Below, in pieces: positions 1-6,390 of a stretch of DNA of 6,390 bases. The notes beneath the pieces were generated by a model that worked only from the letters and a program-made list of their open reading frames with translations, ran no database searches and had not been told where the DNA came from. Within the stretch, counting starts at the first letter, position 1, and each line of letters begins with the position of its first letter. The stretch lies in the NCBI GenBank assembly GCA_002279285.1, contig NCBR01000183.1, forward strand, positions 1 through 6,390, written 5' to 3'. The stretch is from Acidobacteria bacterium 37-71-11. Its GTDB lineage: Bacteria; Acidobacteriota; Thermoanaerobaculia; Thermoanaerobaculales; Thermoanaerobaculaceae. Position numbers and translations under genes: made by a program.

Positions 1-1467
1 GGCGATCTCGATGCCGCCGCCGCTCGCCAGCCGCCGTTGCAGGACCTCGAACACGCGCCGCACCCCCGGGTGGCAGATGCCGTCGATCGGAAAGCCGCGG
101 AGGTGCTCGGCGCTGGCCGTCGGTTCCAGGTCGTGGAGGAACGACCGCAACAGCGCAAGCTCCGCGTTCTCCGGGAGGCCCTCGGCGGCCGCGTGGCGCG
201 CGACCATGCGCGTCGACTCGAACCCACCGAGTTCCTCGAGCGGGACGCCGGCGCCGCGGGCGAGGGTTTCCCGCATCTCGAAACGTCGCACCGGGTCGGG
301 ACAGGCGTTGACGACCTCCAGGGAGCGCAGGAGGTTGCGGCGGCGTTCCTGGCGTGTGGGGCCCATCAGCTCGAGCAGGAAGCCGGCGGCCGGGTGCGCC
401 TGCGCCACCCTGCGGCCGAACCCCTCGGCGCCTTCGCGGCGGGCGACGTCGTCCGGGTCCTGCCCGTCCGGGAGGACGAGCACGCTGACCTCGAGGGCGG
501 CCGCGAGGAGCGTGCGCAGGGCGGCCACCGCCGCCTGGCGGCCGGCCGCGTCGCCGTCGAAGCACACGACCACGTGCGGGACGCGGCGGGCGAGCTCGGC
601 CGCGTGGTGCTCCGACAGGGCGGTGCCGAGGGTTGCGACGGTCTCGGTCAGGCCGACCCGATGCAAGGCGATGCAGTCGAAGTAGCCCTCCACCACGACC
701 GCCCGGTTGGCCTTGGGGAACGCCCGCATGGCCCGGTCCAGGGCGAATAGGACGTGACCCTTGGAGAACAGGCTCGTCTCCGGCGAGTTCAGGTACTTGG
801 GGTTCTCGTCGCCGAGCGCGCGGCCGCCGTAGGCGATGATGCGTCCGCGGGCGCTGCGGATCGGGATGGTGACGCGGTCGCGGAACCGGTCCCAGACCTT
901 CCCGCCCTCGCCCTCGACCACGAGGCCGGCGCCGACGAGGGCGCGTTCGGAGAACTTCTTGCGCAGCTCGTCGTAGAGCGCGCGCCACTCGTTCCTCGCG
1001 TAGCCCAGTCCGAACTCTGCGGCGACGTCGAGCGGCACGCCGCGGCGCTCGAGAAAAGCGCGCGGGCGGTCCTGGCTCAACTGGCGCGCGAACACCGCCT
1101 GCGCCGCCTCCATGACGTCTGCGAGCTGCTCCTGCTCGTCTCTGCGTCGCCGCGCCTCGGGCGACGCGGGGGGGAGCCTGATGCCGAAACGGTCGGCGAG
1201 GCGCTCCACGGCCTCCGCGAAGGTGACCCGTTCCATCTCCATCACGAAGTCGATCACGTCGCCGCCGCGCTTGCAGCCGAAGCAGTAGTACGTGCCTTTC
1301 TCGCGCGAGACGTTGAACGAGCCCGTTTTCTCGCCGTGGAACGGGCAAAGCCCCACGTAGTTGCGGCCGGTCTTGCGCAACGTGAGGTGCTCGCCCACCA
1401 CGGCGACGATGTCGGCCGCTTCCCGCACCTGCTCGAGCACGGGCCGCGACAGGTCGTACTGGCTCAT
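1..1467 (-). CDS. dnaG: DNA primase DnaG (N-terminal 489 residues; C-terminus cut by window edge)
   Basis: Makes the RNA primers for lagging-strand DNA synthesis at the replication fork, working with the replicative helicase DnaB. The minus-strand frame is open from an ATG at 1467 to base 1. The CHC2 zinc finger is visible at residues 41-65 (C41, H44, C62, C65, in LCPFHGEKT and YYCFGC). The catalytic core follows with KYLNSPETSLFSKG at about 224-237. The TOPRIM metal-binding residues are E260 in VVEGYFD, D304 and D306 in FDGDAAG, and the acidic LPDGQDPDD at 332-340. From about residue 430 the helical DnaB-binding domain begins and is cut off; full-length primases are about 580-650 residues, so roughly 100 or more are missing. 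A GGAAGG ribosome binding site (1474-1479) sits six bases before the ATG and fixes the start. One oddity is that the usual EKTPSF of the zinc finger reads EKTGSF. The gene lies downstream of rpsU and mutS2, as in a macromolecular synthesis operon. Identification is near certain. Confidence 0.97.
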   Translation of the reverse strand, partial: MSQYDLSRPVLEQVREAADIVAVVGEHLTLRKTGRNYVGLCPFHGEKTGSFNVSREKGTYYCFGCKRGGDVIDFVMEMERVTFAEAVERLADRFGIRLPPASPEARRRRDEQEQLADVMEAAQAVFARQLSQDRPRAFLERRGVPLDVAAEFGLGYARNEWRALYDELRKKFSERALVGAGLVVEGEGGKVWDRFRDRVTIPIRSARGRIIAYGGRALGDENPKYLNSPETSLFSKGHVLFALDRAMRAFPKANRAVVVEGYFDCIALHRVGLTETVATLGTALSEHHAAELARRVPHVVVCFDGDAAGRQAAVAALRTLLAAALEVSVLVLPDGQDPDDVARREGAEGFGRRVAQAHPAAGFLLELMGPTRQERRRNLLRSLEVVNACPDPVRRFEMRETLARGAGVPLEELGGFESTRMVARHAAAEGLPENAELALLRSFLHDLEPTASAEHLRGFPIDGICHPGVRRVFEVLQRRLASGGGIEIA

Positions 1468-1520
1468 CCCCGCCCTTCCGTGCGGCCGGCTGCGGTCCGC
1501 GCCGCGCCGCCCGCGCCGCG

Positions 1521-1543
1521 CCCGCTCCGGCACAGCCGGCGGG
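1521..1543 (-). other. GC-rich hairpin between mutS2 and dnaG
   Basis: In the 130-base gap between the mutS2 stop and the dnaG start, the minus strand can fold as CCCGC-CGGC-TGT-GCCG-GA-GCGGG, a nine-pair stem with a two-base bulge and a three-base loop. No T-run follows, so it is not a canonical intrinsic terminator. In the E. coli operon a terminator between rpsU and dnaG lowers primase expression. This hairpin occupies a comparable position, but an attenuating or RNA-processing role here is inference. Chance stems are common at this G+C content. The rest of the 1468-1597 gap shows no ORF and no clear promoter. Confidence 0.35.
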
Positions 1544-1597
1544 TCGGGCCGCACCGGTTCGCCTGGCGCAACCCGGGGTACGGTTTGCGGTCCACCC

Positions 1598-3940
<2,343 letters not shown>

Positions 3941-3956
3941 GGCCGTGCCGGCTGGG

Positions 3957-4169
3957 CTACAGCAGCCCCGCCTTGCGCTGCTGGGCCAGCTTCCGGAGGA
4001 GCTTCTTGCGCGCCTGGATCAACTTCCGCTTGCGCCGCACACTGGGCTTCTCGTAGTGCTGCCGCTTCTTGATTTCGGACAGGATTCCGGCCTTTTCGCA
4101 CTTGCGCTTGAAGCGGCGCAGCGCCTGCTCGAATGATTCGTTGTCCCGAACATGCACCATCGTGGGCAT
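3957..4169 (-). CDS. rpsU: 30S ribosomal protein bS21
   Basis: A small basic subunit protein that binds near the 3' end of 16S rRNA, next to the anti-Shine-Dalgarno sequence, and helps translation initiation. The 70-residue length is standard. The family core is plain: ESFEQALRRFKRKCEKAGIL at 11-30, then KKRQHYEKPSVRRKRK at 34-49, then a lysine/arginine-rich C-terminal helix. The first ATG (4169) is preferred over the ATG three codons later (4160) because the Shine-Dalgarno match is already 12 bases from the former and the N-terminus MPT fits the family. It is the first gene of the rpsU-mutS2-dnaG run, preceded by its own promoter-like sequence and a leader of about 70 bases. Confidence 0.97.
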   Translation of the reverse strand: MPTMVHVRDNESFEQALRRFKRKCEKAGILSEIKKRQHYEKPSVRRKRKLIQARKKLLRKLAQQRKAGLL

Positions 4170-4178
4170 CGCGCGATC

Positions 4179-4186
4179 TCACCCCC
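4179..4186 (-). promoter_or_regulatory. Extended Shine-Dalgarno of rpsU
   Basis: The minus strand reads GGGGGTGA here, inside a longer G7 run. It differs at one base from GGAGGTGA, the complement of the conserved 16S rRNA 3' end, and the changed base can still form a G-U wobble pair. The match is longer than those before mutS2, dnaG or the plus-strand gene. The spacing of 12 bases to the ATG is on the long side. Confidence 0.6.
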
Positions 4187-4224
4187 CCTCTGCGCTGGTC
4201 TTGCCGCGCCACACGGGGTGGGCG

Positions 4225-4236
4225 CGAGCGCGCTCG
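4225..4236. repeat. 12-base perfect palindrome in the rpsU leader
   Basis: CGAGCGCGCTCG is perfectly self-complementary and lies in the predicted 5' leader of rpsU, about 55 bases before the start codon. It could be a short RNA hairpin or a protein-binding site in the mRNA or DNA. GC-rich palindromes of this size also arise by chance, so the function is unknown. Confidence 0.3.
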
Positions 4237-4249
4237 TCAAAGGGAGAGA

Positions 4250-4280
4250 ATCTTAGCACATCGAGAGGGACCGCGGTCAA
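4250..4280 (-). promoter_or_regulatory. Candidate sigma-70 promoter for rpsU-mutS2-dnaG
   Basis: On the minus strand a TTGACC -35 box (4275-4280) is followed after 19 bases by TAAGAT (4250-4255). A TGC directly precedes the -10, forming an extended -10 element. The predicted transcription start is near 4243, giving a leader of about 74 bases. The -35 box overlaps the TGA stop of the lipoprotein gene (4277-4279). This stretch is noticeably more AT-rich than its surroundings. The 19-base spacer is longer than ideal, but the extended -10 could compensate. Confidence 0.55.
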
Positions 4281-4843
4281 CGGCGGTGACGGCGGTTGGG
4301 GCGGGGAGCAGGAGCGGACGTGGCGGCGGGCGCCGGAGGGCGCCTCGCCTCCGCCGCCGCGGCGGCGAGGCGCGCGGGGACCGGGACGCCCAGGGCGTTG
4401 TAGGCGCGCTCCGCCGCGGTCAGGGGTTCGAGCGCCTGCCGGGCGTCGCCGCCGCGATCCAGGAGAAAGCGCGCGTTGGCGACGGCGGCGTCGGCGTACA
4501 GGGCGAGCGCCTCGCGCGTTTCGGGGCGCTTGGGCGCAAGGTTGAGCGCCTGGTTGAGGAACGCGGCGAGGACGATCTGGTCGCGCGCAAATGCCGCGTC
4601 GTACGCCGCTGCCGCTTCGCGCACGAGGGCGGCGTCCCCGGGCGATCCGGACGGGCCTGGCGCCTGCGACTGTGCGCGCTCCAACCGGTCGCGGGCCGAG
4701 GCGAACCGAGCGTGCACGGCCGCCACCTTGGCGAACTCGGCGGCGGCGTCGAAGCGCACGGGGGCGGGCTCGGGCCGGCCACCGCACGCGGCCGCGAGCA
4801 CGAGCATGACACCGGTTCCAGCACGCGTCTTCCAGATCCGCAA
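4277..4843 (-). CDS. Small alanine-rich predicted lipoprotein, function unknown
   Basis: I do not recognise a named family. With the TTG start at 4843 the product has 188 residues. It begins with a basic n-region (R2, K5, R7), a short hydrophobic stretch GVMLVLAAA and a cysteine at 20 followed by GG, i.e. a lipoprotein-type signal with lipobox LAAAC and no Asp at +2, so outer-membrane placement is possible. The mature part looks wholly alpha-helical, with TPR-like spacing around residues 90-165 (FLNQALNLAP, ALALYADAAVANARFLL, LTAAERAYNALG). It ends in a Pro/Ala tail and the basic RPNRRHRR. An ATG at 4807 would leave only seven residues before the cysteine and no positive charges. An in-frame ATG at 4900 lies upstream of the likely promoter. 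The TTG is therefore preferred. The stop overlaps the rpsU promoter, so read-through into the ribosomal operon is possible. Confidence 0.7.
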   Translation of the reverse strand: MRIWKTRAGTGVMLVLAAACGGRPEPAPVRFDAAAEFAKVAAVHARFASARDRLERAQSQAPGPSGSPGDAALVREAAAAYDAAFARDQIVLAAFLNQALNLAPKRPETREALALYADAAVANARFLLDRGGDARQALEPLTAAERAYNALGVPVPARLAAAAAEARRPPAPAATSAPAPRPNRRHRR

Positions 4844-4862
4844 GGCCCCCCCCGAGACGGGG

Positions 4863-4892
4863 ACGCTACCAGAGACGCGGCCTCTTAGGCAA
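4863..4892 (-). promoter_or_regulatory. Candidate promoter for the lipoprotein gene
   Basis: On the minus strand TTGCCT (4887-4892) and TAGCGT (4863-4868) are 18 bases apart, with TGG before the -10 giving an extended element. Transcription would start near 4856, leaving a leader of only about 13 bases before the TTG codon. That leader contains a run of eight G (4846-4853), which may serve as the ribosome binding site. The match is weaker than that of the plus-strand promoter facing the other way. Confidence 0.4.
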
Positions 4893-4904
4893 CGCGCCAT
4901 TTCC

Positions 4905-4934
4905 TTGACAGTCTTTGCGCGCCACGCGGATAAT
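4905..4934 (+). promoter_or_regulatory. Near-consensus sigma-70 promoter for the plus-strand operon
   Basis: A perfect TTGACA -35 box (4905-4910) is followed, after an 18-base spacer, by GATAAT (4929-4934), five of six bases of the -10 consensus. This is the best promoter in the window and stands out in DNA of this G+C content. The predicted start is near 4941, about 23 bases before the ATG at 4964, with the GGAGG ribosome binding site (4955-4959) in between. The promoter predicts strong, housekeeping-type expression of the gene that follows. Confidence 0.8.
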
Positions 4935-4963
4935 GCCGAACGGATCGAGCACACGGAGGCACC

Positions 4964-6059
4964 ATGGAGACGCACGAAGCGATCTTTGTCGAAATCGAGC
5001 AGATGCGCGAAGGTGCCGCAGCGCTGTTGCGCGCCAAACTGGACGCCATCGCGGGTCAGCTCCGCGACCAGGCGAACCGGGTCGTCGGCGACCTCGGCGT
5101 TGTCGTGCCTCCCGATCTCGAGGCCCTGCTCCCGATCGCCTCGTTGGCGGAGCGCCTGAGGAGCCTGGCCGCGCCCCCGCCCCCTCCGCCGCCGCCGGTG
5201 CTTGCGCTCGATCTCGACACCTTGCGCGCGCTCGACGCCGGCCGCGCCCAGTCGGCGGTGTTGCAGGAGCTGCTGCATCAGCTCGGGGCGTGGTGCGGCC
5301 CGCGCGCCATCTACTTGGCACGGGGCGTTGGCCGACTCGCCGGCGCTCGCCAGAGCGGCCGCCGGGACACCGGTCATCGTGCGCCCGCGCGCCGACGCGG
5401 TGCTCTCCGAGTGGTTCGGCCCCAGTGACGGACGCCTCCTGGCGGTGCCGATGTCGCTGCGCGGCAAAGTCGTCGGGGTGCTGCTGGCGCTCGAGGGCGG
5501 GCCCGGGCTGAACGTCGCGATGGTGCAGCAGCTCACGTATACCGTAGGGCTCATGCTCGAAACGCTGGCGTCACGCCCGAACGTGCCGACGCCGGCGTTG
5601 ACCCCGCCCGAGGTCATCTCCGGCGAGCCCGAGGTTGCAGTCGAAGCCCCACCGGCGGTTCCCGAAGAGGCTCCCCGTGCGGTCGAGGAAGTCTCCGTCG
5701 CTGCGGTGGAAGCGCCTCCGGCGGTGGGAGACGGTTCGGAAACCGTCCAGCTCAAGATGCCCATCGCCCCGGCGCCGCCGGCCGCGGTGGGGCGCGCCCC
5801 GGAAGACGAGCGCAAGCACGAGGAGGCGCGCCGCTTCGCGCGCCTGCTGGTGTCCGAGATCCGCCTGTACAACGAGCAGGCGGTGCAGACCGGCAAGCTC
5901 ACCCGTAACATCTACAGCCACCTCAAGGAAGACATCGACCGTTCGCGGGAGATGTACGAGCAGCGGGTCTCCGCCGAGGTGCGCGCGGACAGCAACTATT
6001 TCCACGACGAGATGGTGCGCATCCTCGCGGATGGCGACGCTGACGCCCTCGGCGTGTAA
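4964..6059 (+). CDS. GAF-like conserved protein, reading frame broken near 5322-5325
   Basis: No named family is recognised. The ATG at 4964 follows GGAGG with a four-base gap. That frame codes convincingly to about 5323 and then turns arginine-rich and stops at 5428. The continuation lies in another frame, from about 5325 to the TAA at 6057-6059. Dropping one G from the GGGG run at 5322-5325 yields one 364-residue protein. Its parts are: charged helical N-terminus 1-45; eight prolines 71-78; GAF-like region about 90-200 (LLHQLGAWCGPRAIYL, then SPALARAAAGTPVIV, LLAVPMSLRGKVVGVLLAL and a final helix); a Pro/Ala/Glu linker 205-280 with VEAPPAV twice (227-233, 248-254); and a highly charged C-terminal domain 280-364 (EEARRFARLLVSEIRLYN, YFHDEMVRILADGD). 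No signal peptide or membrane segment is visible, so it is probably cytoplasmic. A ligand-sensing or regulatory role would fit a GAF fold but is inference. The break may be a sequencing error, a real mutation or a small deletion. Confidence 0.72.
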
Positions 6060-6390
6060 GCGCGTTCTGTTCCGGCCGGCCCTCACCGTTCTTTTCGCGT
6101 TCCTTTGCGCCTGCCGGGCCGCGCCTCCCCCGTCGCTCGCGCACGCGCTGTCGGCGAAGGGCGACGCCGCCGCGCGGGCCAGGGCGTTCATGCGGGTGGC
6201 GGTGCAGGGGCGCGAGGTGGAACGCGCCCGCGCCGCCATGATGTGGGGCCTGAACGCCTGCGACGCCCGCGCTCCGCTCGCCGGCCTCGCGGGCTTCAAC
6301 CTCGCGCGTCCCGCGGGCGGCCTGGCGCGGCTCGCCGCCCGCAGGCTCGAGGATGCCCTCGCCGCGAAGCGCCCGTCGCCGGCGGCGTGG
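6031..6390 (+). CDS. Predicted lipoprotein or exported protein, N-terminal 120 residues (cut by window edge)
   Basis: An ATG at 6031 opens a frame that runs off the right edge without a stop. It overlaps the last 29 bases of the preceding gene in a different frame, which suggests translational coupling; no clear ribosome binding site is seen. The N-terminus has basic residues (K10, R11, R15), a hydrophobic stretch of about 17-27 and a lipobox-like LCAC ending at C28, followed by a proline-rich spacer RAAPPPS. The rest (about 35-120) is alanine- and arginine-rich and predicted helical, like the start of a helical-repeat superhelix. A periplasmic lytic transglycosylase or other TPR-containing lipoprotein would fit, but no catalytic domain is in view, so no function is assigned. 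Coding periodicity (G/C-rich third positions) supports it as a real gene. Confidence 0.6.
   Translation, partial: MATLTPSACKRVLFRPALTVLFAFLCACRAAPPPSLAHALSAKGDAAARARAFMRVAVQGREVERARAAMMWGLNACDARAPLAGLAGFNLARPAGGLARLAARRLEDALAAKRPSPAAW

Noticed and set aside
4133..4888. Plus-strand open frame opposite the lipoprotein gene
   Set aside because: Its translation is dominated by Arg/Gly with no motif, and it ends at the divergent promoter region. The minus-strand reading has a lipoprotein signal and ordered helices.
5174..5197. Poly-proline codon run as a possible repeat-expansion artefact
   Set aside because: The eight proline codons use mixed CCC, CCG and CCT, stay in frame and sit in a plausible linker, so this is an ordinary coding feature.
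5202..5324. Independent start at 5202 (TTG) for the second half of the GAF-like gene
   Set aside because: The stretch 5202-5324 in that frame is Ser/Cys/Arg-rich and unlike a protein N-terminus, whereas the other frame there codes a helical GAF-like segment.
5322..5325. Programmed +1 ribosomal frameshift
   Set aside because: There is no stop codon at the shift site, no known slippery arrangement and no obvious stimulatory element. An indel in the G run or a small deletion is simpler.
4901..5911. Long minus-strand open frame continuous with the lipoprotein gene
   Set aside because: It lies antisense to the GAF-like gene, has a Ser/Thr/Arg-rich low-complexity translation, and is upstream of the lipoprotein gene's likely promoter. 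It is a high-GC antisense shadow.

Overview
This is a GC-rich bacterial chromosome segment with core genes rather than accessory DNA. Two transcription units diverge from a short promoter region near 4844-4963. I estimate the G+C content by eye at around 70%. The gene order rpsU-mutS2-dnaG, the high G+C and the style of the flanking proteins suggest an Acidobacteriota or deltaproteobacteria-like (Myxococcota/Desulfobacterota) lineage. That placement is inference, because no rRNA or other phylogenetic marker is present.

Minus strand (right to left): a small alanine-rich predicted lipoprotein (4277-4843), ribosomal protein bS21 (rpsU, 3957-4169), the MutS2 ATPase/Smr protein (mutS2, 1598-3940) and the first 489 residues of DNA primase (dnaG, 1-1467, cut by the left edge). 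This is a version of the macromolecular synthesis operon (rpsU-dnaG-rpoD in Enterobacteria) with mutS2 inserted between rpsU and dnaG. rpoD would be expected just beyond the left edge. A promoter-like element for rpsU overlaps the stop codon of the lipoprotein gene. The rpsU leader carries an unusually long Shine-Dalgarno match. A GC-rich hairpin lies in the 130-base gap between mutS2 and dnaG.

Plus strand: a near-consensus sigma-70 promoter (4905-4934) drives a gene for a cytoplasmic protein with a GAF-like core, a Pro/Ala/Glu-rich linker and a charged C-terminal domain (4964-6059). Its reading frame is broken near a GGGG run at 5322-5325, so it needs two frames to be read through. The next gene (6031 to the right edge) overlaps its end and begins a predicted lipoprotein or exported protein, which is truncated by the window.

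I found no mobile element, CRISPR array, tRNA, rRNA or defence cluster, and no convincing evidence of a new multi-gene system. The points most worth a second look are the frame break with apparent loss of part of the GAF-like domain, the unusual Smr motif of MutS2 and the rpsU leader.
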